DNA of 64,000 nucleotides from Acidobacteriota bacterium (lineage in GTDB: Bacteria > Acidobacteriota > Terriglobia > Acidiferrales > UBA7541): contig JABCYZ010000007.1 in NCBI GenBank assembly GCA_013289955.1, positions 124,001-188,000 on the forward strand, given 5' to 3'. The position numbers were made by a program, and so were the translations under genes. Under the pieces are notes generated by a model. The model saw nothing but the letters and a program-made list of their open reading frames with translations, was not told where the DNA came from and did not search any database. The stretch's first letter is position 1, and every line of letters starts with the position of its first letter. This document shows, one piece after another, positions 52,117 to 60,352 of this stretch.

Positions 52117-52839
52117 ATGGATGGCTGGAACTACTTCAATTACTTCACGGAAATCGAGAATTATTTCTGGAAGAAGCGCGGGGCGCATTTGCTGGTGTCG
52201 CCGCTGGACTGGGCGATCATGGAGACGTGGCAGAAAGCGGGAGTGCCGCTGGACGCGGTGTTGAAAGGGATCGATCACGCGTTTGAAAGCTACCAGCGAT
52301 CGCGGCGCGGGGCGGGCAAGCCGTTGAAGAGTCTGGCGTACTGCACGGACGCCGTGCTGGAAGCGGCAGAAGAACAACTGGAAGCTGCGGCTGGCAGGAC
52401 GCCAAAGAATGGAAACGCCGCGGCGAAAGAACCGTTTTCGCGGGAGGAGTTGCGGGAGTACTTTCTGAAGAACGCGGCGCAAATTACCTCAGCAGCAACT
52501 GGCGCGAAATCGACGCGTTCGGATCTCTTTGAGCGCTTGAACGAAGTCGCGGAGTCATTGCGCGGAATTACGACGATGCTCGACGCGCCGGACTTGCTGG
52601 ACTTGGAAGATTTGGAGAGGCGGCTGACGATTCTAGACGATAAGCTGCAGGCCGTTTTGATAAGCTTTGCGAACGAGGAAATGATGCTGAAGATTCGGCG
52701 CGAGATGGACGGTCAGCTCGCCGTATACAGGCGCAAAATGAGGGCGGAGCAGATTGCGCTGGTCGAAAAGCAATATTTGCAGAAGCGGCTGCTCGAGGAG
52801 TTTCGCTTGCCGCGGCTGAGCTTGTACTACTTTTCCTGA
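52117..52839 (+). CDS. Conserved-looking protein of unknown function
   Basis: 240 residues, no signal peptide. The N-terminus is aromatic (GWNYFNYFTEIENYFWKKRG) and leads into an alpha-helical part (about 25-90) with LVSPLDWAIMETWQKAGVPLDAVLKGIDHAF. The linker (about 90-115) is Ala/Lys rich. The C-terminal half is all helix (about 140-235) and likely coiled-coil, with many Leu, Glu and Arg. The pattern suggests a cytoplasmic binding protein. It follows coaX but a terminator separates them; the rlmD-like gene follows 52 bases after its stop, so these two may be cotranscribed. Confidence 0.65.
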   Translation: MDGWNYFNYFTEIENYFWKKRGAHLLVSPLDWAIMETWQKAGVPLDAVLKGIDHAFESYQRSRRGAGKPLKSLAYCTDAVLEAAEEQLEAAAGRTPKNGNAAAKEPFSREELREYFLKNAAQITSAATGAKSTRSDLFERLNEVAESLRGITTMLDAPDLLDLEDLERRLTILDDKLQAVLISFANEEMMLKIRREMDGQLAVYRRKMRAEQIALVEKQYLQKRLLEEFRLPRLSLYYFS

Positions 52840-52891
52840 AGCACGCTCTCCAGAAGCGATAACCTTTTCTTTCTGAGCGAAAAAACGCAGA

Positions 52892-54214
52892 ATGGGGCCT
52901 ACGGATATGTCTGACGAGTTACGATTATCTATTGAGAAGCTGGTGTATGGCGGCGACGGACTGGCGCACGCCGATGGGAACACGGTATTTGTGCCGTTCG
53001 TGCTGCCGGGAGAAGAGGTCCGCGCAGCCGAGAAGTCGAAAAAAAAGAAAGCCGTCTGGGCAAAATTGCTGGAAGTAACGTCGGCCTCGAAGGAGCGCAT
53101 TGCGGCGCCGTGCCCGCATTTTCAAACGTGCGGCGGATGCCACTACCAGCACATCGCGGCGGCCGAGCAGGTCCGCTTGGAGAAAGAGATTTTGCGCGAA
53201 ACGCTTTCGCGGCTGGGCGGAATTTCCTGGGATGGAGAAATTCAGGCGCATACTGCAGAGCCTTACGGATACAGGAACCGCGCGCAGTGGGCGGTGAAGA
53301 GCGGGATGCCGCGAGCGCTGGGATATTTTCTGCCGGAGAGTTCCTTCATCGTGCCGATCGACGAGTGTCCGGTGCTTTCGCCTCTGCTCGCTGAAACGTT
53401 CGGCCGATTGCAGGAAATGGCGCGTTCTGGCGCTTTGCCCCTTGGGATTCTGGAGATCGAGGCATTTGCCGACTCGGCGGACGAGAAGATCGCGCTGAAT
53501 GTGGCGTTTGAACGGTTTCCTAAGCCTGCCGCGGAACTCGCGGTGGTTTTGCGAGAAGCAATTCCGCAGATCGATAGTTTGCTGCTGCTGGATCAGAAGA
53601 AAGACAAGTTCGAATTGACCGGGCCGGGCTATTTGATTCATGAGGCTGGCGGGTTCAAGTTTCGCGTGAGCCACTTGTCGTTTTTTCAAGTGAACCGGTT
53701 TTTGATTGGAGATTTGCTCGAGACGGTGACGGCAGGCGCAAAGGGCAAGCTGGCGCTGGATATGTATTCGGGTGTCGGTTTTTTTTCGCTGCCACTTGCG
53801 CGGGCGTTTGAAAGGGTTGTGTGCGTGGATGCCAACCTTGCGGCTACACGCGACCTTTATGCCAACGCGGAGGCCGCCGGGGTATCGGTGACCACGCACA
53901 ACGAACACGCGGAGGATTTTCTGAAAAAAACGCAGGAGCGGCCGGAGTTCATCGTGCTGGATCCCCCGCGAGCGGGTCTGGGAGCCGAGACGGCAGCGTT
54001 GCTAGCCAACCTTGGCGCGGCAGACATCGTGTATTTGTCGTGCGATCCGTCCACCTTGGCGAGAGACTTGGCCGTTTTGACTGGTTCGCCGCGGAAACCG
54101 AAAGAGATTACCCTACCGAACGTGCGGTATGAGTTGCGCGAGATGCATCTGTTCGATCTATTTCCACAGACCTATCACATCGAAACGCTGCTGAGGCTAA
54201 AGAGAGTGCCGTGA
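52892..54214 (+). CDS. rlmD: 23S rRNA (uracil-5-)-methyltransferase, RlmD/TrmA type
   Basis: 440 residues. An N-terminal TRAM domain (about 10-65) is followed by an iron-sulfur cluster motif (CPHFQTCGGC, Cys74, 80 and 83, with the fourth Cys in DECPVL). The methyltransferase core has DMYSGVGFFSLPLA, DPPRAGL and the nucleophile Cys in LSCDPSTLARDL, and ends in LFDLFPQTYHIETL. It methylates uracil C5 in 23S rRNA; whether it is RlmD or RlmCD cannot be told. A second ATG lies at 52907. The stop overlaps a GTG that begins the comEC relic. Confidence 0.88.
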   Translation: MGPTDMSDELRLSIEKLVYGGDGLAHADGNTVFVPFVLPGEEVRAAEKSKKKKAVWAKLLEVTSASKERIAAPCPHFQTCGGCHYQHIAAAEQVRLEKEILRETLSRLGGISWDGEIQAHTAEPYGYRNRAQWAVKSGMPRALGYFLPESSFIVPIDECPVLSPLLAETFGRLQEMARSGALPLGILEIEAFADSADEKIALNVAFERFPKPAAELAVVLREAIPQIDSLLLLDQKKDKFELTGPGYLIHEAGGFKFRVSHLSFFQVNRFLIGDLLETVTAGAKGKLALDMYSGVGFFSLPLARAFERVVCVDANLAATRDLYANAEAAGVSVTTHNEHAEDFLKKTQERPEFIVLDPPRAGLGAETAALLANLGAADIVYLSCDPSTLARDLAVLTGSPRKPKEITLPNVRYELREMHLFDLFPQTYHIETLLRLKRVP

Positions 54215-54660
54215 GACTTCCGGCCGTCGCCATCGCTGTTTTTTTGCTGGCGTCAGTTCGCTGAAAGAGTTTGCCCGCCTATCCGCTTCGCGACCGGTTT
54301 TGCTTCTCTGGCCTCGTTGCCCGGCGCGGGTATCGTCTTGGCCGGGATCGGCCGCCTCTTCCCTGCTGCCGCTTTTTCTATTCTGGGTTCTCTATATTGC
54401 CGGATCACAGCCGAGAGGCGTCATGGGCAGACGTCCTGAAGACTGGCCATCCTGGCTGCAGGAACTCCCCGGTGCATACAGGCGCGGCAGTGATCAGCAC
54501 GGGAGAAGACAATTCCTACGGGCATCCGAATCCGGAGCCTTTCAAACAACCTGCCGTTGCCGGCGCGCGGATTCGGGGCAGAGACCGCGATGGGGCCATG
54601 CCTATTTTGACCGGCGGGAAACGGCTTGAAATCAGCGCTTTCTGGCGTGTCCGGAGAAAA
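54211..54660 (+). pseudogene. comEC: Decayed comEC (competence DNA-uptake channel) remnant
   Basis: A GTG at 54211 overlaps the rlmD stop as GTGA and begins a short hydrophobic start (RLPAVAIAVFLLA) that stops at 54262. In another frame a ComEC N-terminus-like stretch follows (GIVLAGIGRLFPAAAFSILG). Back in the first frame, from about 54424, comes a clear ComEC C-terminal match: DVLKTGHPGCRNS, then VISTGEDNSYGHPNPEP, DRDGAMPILTGGKRLEIS. The real family reads DVLKxGHHGSRNS and VISxGEDNxYGHP. The large transmembrane middle is gone and a segment before VIS is lost, so the gene is a relic. Another comEC could exist elsewhere in the genome. Confidence 0.72.
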
Positions 54661-54674
54661 AGGCGGGAGCAAAC

Positions 54675-55232
54675 TCAGGGCAGGCGCAACCACCAGATCA
54701 ACAGCAATACCGCGAGCAATAGTAAGAAGCCGATAGCCGCCTCATATTCGTGATTCTTCTTGTACTGCGCAAAGGAAAATGAACCGGGGCCCCCGAATGA
54801 GAGCTTCCTTGGAGTCAGACGAGGAAAAAACAACGGGACGGTGCGGGCGTATTCGTCAAAGGCAGCGCCGTGATGTTGCCGAAGTTCCACCTCTTCGCGC
54901 CGCATGACGATGGAATAGAACAGCGCAAAATAAGTGCACAGAATGGCAGCCGATAGCCAGGAGTGCGCGGCAACAGAGGCTCCGAGCGTAAGAATGGAGC
55001 TGCCAAAATAGAGCGGGTTGCGCGTGTAGGCATAGGGGCCGGTAACCGTCAAAACTTCCTGCTTGTGGAGATGGCCGGCAGCCCGCGCGCGGAGGAATAG
55101 GCCCAGTAAACCTAAGGGAGCTCCCCAAAGAATGGTGCGTGGAGTTGGCCGCGCAAACCACAAGACAAGAATCGCAAGAGGGTAGCTGAGCCGAACCCGC
55201 CAGCGGGCAAAAAAAGTGCCGGCGGAGTTCAA
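54675..55232 (-). CDS. Isoprenylcysteine/phospholipid methyltransferase-like membrane protein (ICMT/PEMT family)
   Basis: About 185 residues from a TTG at 55232 whose first bases overlap the GT9 gene's stop as TTGA. Four hydrophobic segments are seen (about 13-25, 32-45, 70-110 and 165-183). The SAM-binding core TVTGPYAYTRNPLYFGS is typical, as is RREEVELRQHHGAAFDEYARTVPLFFP. Such enzymes methylate lipids, isoprenylcysteine or small thiols at the inner membrane. As the last gene of the LPS cluster it may modify a lipid carrier or LPS, but this is a guess. Longer in-frame sequence to 55475 lies inside the GT9 gene and is rejected. Confidence 0.8.
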   Translation of the reverse strand: MNSAGTFFARWRVRLSYPLAILVLWFARPTPRTILWGAPLGLLGLFLRARAAGHLHKQEVLTVTGPYAYTRNPLYFGSSILTLGASVAAHSWLSAAILCTYFALFYSIVMRREEVELRQHHGAAFDEYARTVPLFFPRLTPRKLSFGGPGSFSFAQYKKNHEYEAAIGFLLLLAVLLLIWWLRLP

Positions 55233-56230
55233 GCAGAAACTCCCAGGCGGCGGCGAATTGCCTCGAAGACCTCGGGCACTTGAATCTCGAGCATGGAAGG
55301 ATGAGTTTCGTCGATGCGGCTGTGCGTCCTGACTGCGCCGGGAGCGCGCAAGACGATGTCCTCGGTGCCATACGGGCCGTTGCGCGCGGGGTCCGTTGGA
55401 CCGAAGAGAGCGACTGCCGGAGTGCCCAGGGCGATCGCAAGATGAAGTGGGCCAGTATCGCCGCCGACGATGCACGCGGCATTGCGCAGGAGAGCCATCA
55501 AAGGGCCAAGCGGACCATTATAAGGAATTGGCCCGGCGTCGCCGCTGCATTCACGGACGGCAAGGGCGAGATCGTCTTCGCCGGGACCGTAATTCACCAC
55601 GCAGCGCAGGCCAAGCGATTCGCGAATCAACTGGCTGAGTTGGCCAAAGCGTTCAGGAGGCCAGCACTTCGAGCGCCAGCCACCGCCGGGACTCAAGACG
55701 ATGTAGCGATCCAGTCCAAGATTTTGCAGATAGTCGCGAATGCCGCACTCATCCTGCTGCGGGACTCCCAAGCTGAAGCTCGCGACAGGGTTGCCGGATC
55801 CCGCTCTCCGGGATAACTCCCCGTTTTGATCGGCGATGTGTGTCGTGACGCAGCGAACGCGATCGGTGTAAAGAATTGGAACGCCAAACTCGCGAATCGT
55901 CTCTGAAGAGAAACCGATTCTGCGTTGGATGCCGCCGAAAAAAGGGAGTGCCGCAGACTTCCAGAGGCCTTGATAGTCGATCGCGGCATCCCAGCGAGCG
56001 GCTCGCAGGGCTTCGATAATCTTGCGCAGGGAAGGAATGGAGCGCGTTTCGGTGGCCCACACTTCTGAAGCCAGCGCGCTGCTTTCCACCAAAAGTTTCC
56101 AACGCGGGTGCGTGAGCCAGATAATTTCGGAGGCGGGAAAAGATTCACGTAACGCGGCAACAGCCGGAAAGGTATGCACGATGTCGCCGAGCGAACCGAG
56201 CCGAAGAACCAAGAAGCGGAAATCAGGCAT
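55229..56230 (-). CDS. Heptosyltransferase (GT9 family), WaaC-like
   Basis: 333 residues. Two Rossmann domains of GT-B type: the N-terminal half has LRLGSLGDIVHTFPAVAALRE and the C-terminal half has SPGGGWRSKCWPPERF, then GGDTGPLHLAIALGTPAVALFGPTDP with the nucleotide-binding Asp. GT9 enzymes transfer heptose from ADP-heptose to Kdo or to another heptose of the LPS inner core. With waaF present in the same cluster, this is likely the first heptosyltransferase or a further core enzyme. It overlaps hldC by 8 bases and the methyltransferase by 4. Confidence 0.88.
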   Translation of the reverse strand: MPDFRFLVLRLGSLGDIVHTFPAVAALRESFPASEIIWLTHPRWKLLVESSALASEVWATETRSIPSLRKIIEALRAARWDAAIDYQGLWKSAALPFFGGIQRRIGFSSETIREFGVPILYTDRVRCVTTHIADQNGELSRRAGSGNPVASFSLGVPQQDECGIRDYLQNLGLDRYIVLSPGGGWRSKCWPPERFGQLSQLIRESLGLRCVVNYGPGEDDLALAVRECSGDAGPIPYNGPLGPLMALLRNAACIVGGDTGPLHLAIALGTPAVALFGPTDPARNGPYGTEDIVLRAPGAVRTHSRIDETHPSMLEIQVPEVFEAIRRRLGVSA

Positions 56231-56714
56231 GCGGAGCCTTGCGAACGGATTCTAGAAGCCCGCGGGTCGAATGATCCTTGGGATCGCCGACGATAGCAAC
56301 CCGGATGCCTAGGCGTGCGGCGGTGGCGCGCTCGGGGACTGTTTCCAGTGTGTAATCGGTTCCTTTGGCGTGAACGTCCGGGAGGAGGTCTTCGAGCAGC
56401 GACTCGACGCTGGGTTCGCTGAAAAGAACCACGTAATCAACGGCGCGGAGCGCGGCAACGAGCAGCGCGCGCGCATTCTCATCAAGGACGGGCCGGCCGG
56501 GACCCTTCAGCGCGCAGACGCTCGAGTCCGCATTCACACCGACGACGAGAATGTCGCCTTCGCGGCGCGCTCCTTCCAGATAACGGACATGGCCGACGTG
56601 AAGCGTATCGAAACAGCCGTTGGCAAAAACGAGGCGCTGTCCCTGCTTCTTGTGCTCTGCTAATTTGCCGCGGAGAGATTCGCGAGCAACGATTTTGGAT
56701 TCAGCGAGGCGCAT
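56223..56714 (-). CDS. hldC: D-glycero-beta-D-manno-heptose 1-phosphate adenylyltransferase (RfaE2/HldC)
   Basis: 163 residues. A nucleotidyltransferase of the cytidylyltransferase-like fold: FANGCFDTLHVGHVRYLEGA carries the HxGH motif. It makes ADP-heptose from heptose 1-phosphate and ATP. In E. coli this activity is fused to the kinase as HldE; here the two are separate genes, with the kinase gene 3 bases upstream. The start follows directly on hldA, which ensures coupled synthesis. It overlaps the next gene by 8 bases. Confidence 0.9.
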   Translation of the reverse strand: MRLAESKIVARESLRGKLAEHKKQGQRLVFANGCFDTLHVGHVRYLEGARREGDILVVGVNADSSVCALKGPGRPVLDENARALLVAALRAVDYVVLFSEPSVESLLEDLLPDVHAKGTDYTLETVPERATAARLGIRVAIVGDPKDHSTRGLLESVRKAPHA

Positions 56715-56717
56715 GAG

Positions 56718-57776
56718 TCAGGAAGCGGCTCCGCCGGCTTGGCGGCGCAGGACAGCGAGAAGCTCATCGCGCGTCACTGTGGCGGTGCCGCGCTTCATGA
56801 CCACCAGACCGCCGGCAATGTTGGCAATGTGGGCGGCCGCGAGAGGAGAAGCGCCGCAGGCCAACGCAACCGTGTAGGCGGCAAGGACCGTGTCGCCGGC
56901 ACCGGTTACGTCAACGGCTTGATCGCTTCCGTATACGGATATTTGCGTCAGCTGGTCGCCTGGTTCGAAGAGCGCCATGCCATCGCGCCCGCGCGTGACG
57001 AGCAGGGCGTGCAGCTTCATTGCCGCGAGCGTTGCGGCGCCGCAGCGAGTCAGTTCCCCAAGATTCTGGCCGATGGCAACGTGATGGAGGGATTCCAGTT
57101 CCGCTTCATTGGGAGTAGCCGATGTGATGCCCGCCTTAGCATAATCGTGCAGGTTGTGGCGCGCATCGAGAGTGACTGGAGGCGCGCCGTTTTGCTTTGA
57201 AAGAGCCTGACGGAGCAGAGCAGGCGAGGCAACGCCAAAACCATAATCGGAAACGGCCAGCGCATGCGCGGAACCCAGTTTCCCCTCTAGTCTCGCTTGA
57301 AGTTTTTTGCGCACGGCTTCCGGGAGCGGCGATTGCGGTTCGCGATCGACGCGGAGAACTTGCTGGCCGACGGTGTGGGCCCAGCCAGCCAAGAAGCGCG
57401 TCTTCGTGGGAGTCGTCCAGTCTCTGACGCGGAAGATGCCTGAGACGTCGACGTGTTTGCTCCGGAAATACGCGATGAGCGCATCTCCTGCGGGATCGTC
57501 TCCCACAGCGCTAATGGGGTAGATATGCGTGCCGAGGGCCGCAAGATTGTTGGCGGCGTTGGCGCCGCCACCGGGAGCGAAATGTGTTTCGCGATGGCGG
57601 AGGATCAAGACGGGCGCTTCGCGGGAGACGCGAGAAATCTCGCCGAACTGATACTCATCCGCGACAAAATCACCAAAAAGAACGACGGTTTTTGAAGAGA
57701 ACTGCTCGACATAGTCCGCCAGGGCGAGAAGATCGACGGAAGATGACGGCGCGTTCTTCTTTGGGGAGCGCTTCAT
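56718..57776 (-). CDS. hldA: D-beta-D-heptose 7-phosphate kinase (RfaE1/HldA)
   Basis: 352 residues. A PfkB-family sugar kinase: the N-terminal part has VLFGDFVADEYQFG and APGGGANAANNLAALG, and the C-terminal part has DVTGAGDTVLAAYTVAL with the catalytic Asp of the GAGD motif. It phosphorylates D-beta-D-heptose 7-phosphate at C1. The product is then dephosphorylated by GmhB, encoded just upstream, and activated by HldC just downstream. It starts with an ATGA overlap with gmhB. GmhA and HldD are not in this window. Confidence 0.92.
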   Translation of the reverse strand: MKRSPKKNAPSSSVDLLALADYVEQFSSKTVVLFGDFVADEYQFGEISRVSREAPVLILRHRETHFAPGGGANAANNLAALGTHIYPISAVGDDPAGDALIAYFRSKHVDVSGIFRVRDWTTPTKTRFLAGWAHTVGQQVLRVDREPQSPLPEAVRKKLQARLEGKLGSAHALAVSDYGFGVASPALLRQALSKQNGAPPVTLDARHNLHDYAKAGITSATPNEAELESLHHVAIGQNLGELTRCGAATLAAMKLHALLVTRGRDGMALFEPGDQLTQISVYGSDQAVDVTGAGDTVLAAYTVALACGASPLAAAHIANIAGGLVVMKRGTATVTRDELLAVLRRQAGGAAS

Positions 57777-58342
57777 TTCGTTGGCCTCAAGATCCAGCGA
57801 ACAGCCTCGGCAAGGTCGGCTGCCACGAAATCAGGCTGAATCGCCCACTTTGGAGCATTCCAAAGGTATTCACCTTCTCCATAACCGGTGCGTACCAGAA
57901 TACTGCAAGCGCCCGCGCGGCGGGCAAGTTCGATATCGCCTTGACGATCGCCCACCACGAAAGAACGATGCAAATCGATAGCGTGCTCGCGGGAAGCACG
58001 TTCGAGCATTCCTGTTTTCGGCTTGCGGCATTCGCAGGCATCCGCCGAGATATGCGGGCAATAGTATATGGCGTCGATGTGAGCGCCGGCGGCTTGGAGC
58101 TGCTGGGTCATCAGCTCGTGCACCGAGTGTACAAGCGATTCAGGAAAGTAGCCGCGCCCAACGCCGGACTGATTTGTCACGACAATCACAGGCAGACCGG
58201 CGTCATTTAAACGCAAGATGGCTTCAGGGACATGCGGCAGGATACGGAGCCGGCTGACGTGATTCAAGTAGCCGACTTCCTCTGAAATCGTGCCGTCGCG
58301 GTCAAGAAAAACGGCGGGGCGGAGCGCGCTCGATTCAGACAG
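57773..58342 (-). CDS. gmhB: D-glycero-beta-D-manno-heptose 1,7-bisphosphate 7-phosphatase, probable CTG start
   Basis: 189 residues if translation starts at the CTG at 58342. The HAD motif I, FLDRDGT with both catalytic Asp residues, lies only in this upstream part. The first standard start codon in frame (TTG at 58267) comes after it and would leave a protein without its active site. GGAGG lies 6 bases before the CTG, and the CTG overlaps the waaF stop region by 8 bases, so coupled initiation at CTG is plausible. Further motifs include VTNQSGVGRG and the Cys/His zinc loop YYCPHISADACECRKPKTG, then VGDRQGDIELA. It removes the 7-phosphate of heptose 1,7-bisphosphate. Confidence 0.82.
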   Translation of the reverse strand: MSESSALRPAVFLDRDGTISEEVGYLNHVSRLRILPHVPEAILRLNDAGLPVIVVTNQSGVGRGYFPESLVHSVHELMTQQLQAAGAHIDAIYYCPHISADACECRKPKTGMLERASREHAIDLHRSFVVGDRQGDIELARRAGACSILVRTGYGEGEYLWNAPKWAIQPDFVAADLAEAVRWILRPTK

Positions 58343-59354
58343 GACGCACCTCCATCGACGAAATCCAGTGACGCGCGGCGGTTTCCACGGCTTCCGGCGT
58401 GACGCGGGTCATGCACCGATGATCCGTTGGGCAGCGACGCAGAAAGCACGGGCTGCAATATGGTTTCTCCTGAACGACGGTGCAACGCGGCGTGACGGGC
58501 GCGGTGCCGAAAGGATCCGTGGGCCCGAAGACGGCCACGACGGGCAGGCCGACCGCCGCAGCCACGTGCATCGCACCCGAGTCGTTTCCAATGAAAAGAT
58601 GGCACTGGGAGAGAAGTGCGGGCAAGTCATGGATGGACGTTTTTCCAGTGAGATCGGTCGGCGGATGACTCATACCTGCCGCTATGGCTGACGCGACGCT
58701 GGCTTCGGCGGGAGTGCCGAAGAGAATCACATCGGCCTGCGCTTTCGCTTGGAGACGATTTGCCAGCTCCGCAAAACGGTCTGGCGGCCAGCATTTCGCT
58801 GAGCCATAGGATGCGCCTGCACCGATGGCGATGCGCAGACCGTCGGATTTCACGCCATGGGAAAGAAGAAACTCCGCGGCGCGCCGGTGATTTTCCTCGG
58901 GAACATGGAGTTTGATGAAAGACTCGTTCGGCAAAGAATCCAGCCAGCCGGCGCGGCGAAGCAGCTCGAGATAGTAGTATTGCTCGTGCATGGGAATTTC
59001 GCCGGGCTTCGGAGCAGGCAAGGCCTTCGTGAGGAGCAGGCTTCGGCCGTCGCGCGCGTAGCCGATGCGCTCTGGTATTCCCGCGCGCCACACAAACCAC
59101 GCCGCCTGGAACGCATTCTGCAGCAACAGAGCTGTATCGAATTTTTGCGCACGGAGTTCACTCAAGATGTCTCGCGCGTCCTCTACAAGCATCATGTTGT
59201 CGCACACCTGTTGTTCCTTGTAGATGGCTGCCACATAGGGCCGCGCAAGAATCGATATCTCCGCCTCGGGAAACCGCGAGCGCACAGCGCGTAGCGCAGG
59301 CAATGCCATGATGGCGTCGCCGACCCAGTTGGTGGCGCGTATGAGAATTTTCAC
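58335..59354 (-). CDS. waaF: Lipopolysaccharide heptosyltransferase II
   Basis: 339 residues. A GT9 protein with IRATNWVGDAIMALPALRA at the N-terminus, a known start of WaaF, and IGAGASYGSAKCWPPDRF and IGNDSGAMHVAAAVGLPVVAVFGPTDP in the C-terminal domain. A C-terminal Cys-rich stretch (YCSPCFLRRCPTDHRC) is also typical. It adds the second heptose of the LPS inner core at the cytoplasmic face of the inner membrane. It starts by an ATGA overlap with lpxK and overlaps gmhB by 8 bases. Confidence 0.92.
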   Translation of the reverse strand: MKILIRATNWVGDAIMALPALRAVRSRFPEAEISILARPYVAAIYKEQQVCDNMMLVEDARDILSELRAQKFDTALLLQNAFQAAWFVWRAGIPERIGYARDGRSLLLTKALPAPKPGEIPMHEQYYYLELLRRAGWLDSLPNESFIKLHVPEENHRRAAEFLLSHGVKSDGLRIAIGAGASYGSAKCWPPDRFAELANRLQAKAQADVILFGTPAEASVASAIAAGMSHPPTDLTGKTSIHDLPALLSQCHLFIGNDSGAMHVAAAVGLPVVAVFGPTDPFGTAPVTPRCTVVQEKPYCSPCFLRRCPTDHRCMTRVTPEAVETAARHWISSMEVRPV

Positions 59355-60352
59355 GCCGCCCCCCGGTGCGACGACTTTAGTTTCCGCCCTAAGGCGGCGA
59401 GGAACTCGCTCTCGGCCGAAAGCACGAAGTCGATCACCGCGACGAAAACGGGGAGCGCTATCTCGCCCGTTTTGGCCAGATTTTCCGAGTCTTTTTCCGT
59501 GGTCACGAACGCGATGGCACCCGCGCTTTGCGCTGCCGTCTGCAATCGTCTCAGATCGGCTGCTTTATATGGATGATGATCGCGAAAGATACTCTGCCCG
59601 GCAACGGGAATATGCCAGCGGCTCAGATCATCAAAGAACGCCCGGGGATTGCCGATACCGCAGAAGGCGAAGAACGGGCCGTGGCCGATCTCGTTGAGAT
59701 CCTGCATGTGGGGTTGGCCACCATAGCGGCGAAAACCTAACAAGCGCGTCTGCGCGTAAAAGACAGAATATTTGTCAGCGGCGCCGGCTTCCATGTCAGG
59801 ACGTTCCGTCTTGCGCGTCACGACCAGAATATCGGCGCGCCGGCAGGCGGAGATTGGCTCTCGCAAGACTCCTGATGGGAGCAGCCACTGGTCTTTCAGT
59901 CTGCGTGAGCCGTCGAGCATCACGATGTCCAGATCGCGCGCGAGCTGGAGATGCTGAAAGCCGTCGTCCAGTAAAAAAACATCGATAGTCTGCCGCTCTT
60001 CAATGTGACGACCCTCGGCAAACCGGTCTTTACCAACGCCGAAAGCGACTCGCTCCCCGAGGCGATGCTTCAGCAGTTTGATTTCGTCGCTCGTTCCGCC
60101 GGAGCCTCGATAGCCCCGGCTCAGAATCGCAACACGCTTTCCTTCGGCGAGAAATTTCTCTGCGAGCCACACCACCATGGGAGTCTTGCCTGTACCTCCG
60201 ACGGTTAAATTGCCGACGCTGATCACCTTGCCCTGCAAGCGCCTCTGCTTCAGCCAGCCCTGCGCATAGAGCCAGGCGCGCACCCAAACATAGCCGCCGT
60301 ACAGGACAGAAAGCGGCCAGAGCAATACTCGTATCAGCAGCGGAAAATTCAT
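59351..60352 (-). CDS. lpxK: Tetraacyldisaccharide 4'-kinase
   Basis: 333 residues. A membrane-associated N-terminus (about 5-30) is followed by the kinase domain with Walker A GGTGKT in ISVGNLTVGGTGKTP, ILSRGYRG, and VFLLDDGFQHLQLARDLDIV with the catalytic Asp pair. LpxK phosphorylates the lipid A precursor at the 4' position. Length is normal. It overlaps waaA upstream by ATGA (60349-60352) and waaF downstream in the same way, giving a tight translationally coupled array. Confidence 0.94.
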   Translation of the reverse strand: MNFPLLIRVLLWPLSVLYGGYVWVRAWLYAQGWLKQRRLQGKVISVGNLTVGGTGKTPMVVWLAEKFLAEGKRVAILSRGYRGSGGTSDEIKLLKHRLGERVAFGVGKDRFAEGRHIEERQTIDVFLLDDGFQHLQLARDLDIVMLDGSRRLKDQWLLPSGVLREPISACRRADILVVTRKTERPDMEAGAADKYSVFYAQTRLLGFRRYGGQPHMQDLNEIGHGPFFAFCGIGNPRAFFDDLSRWHIPVAGQSIFRDHHPYKAADLRRLQTAAQSAGAIAFVTTEKDSENLAKTGEIALPVFVAVIDFVLSAESEFLAALGRKLKSSHRGAA

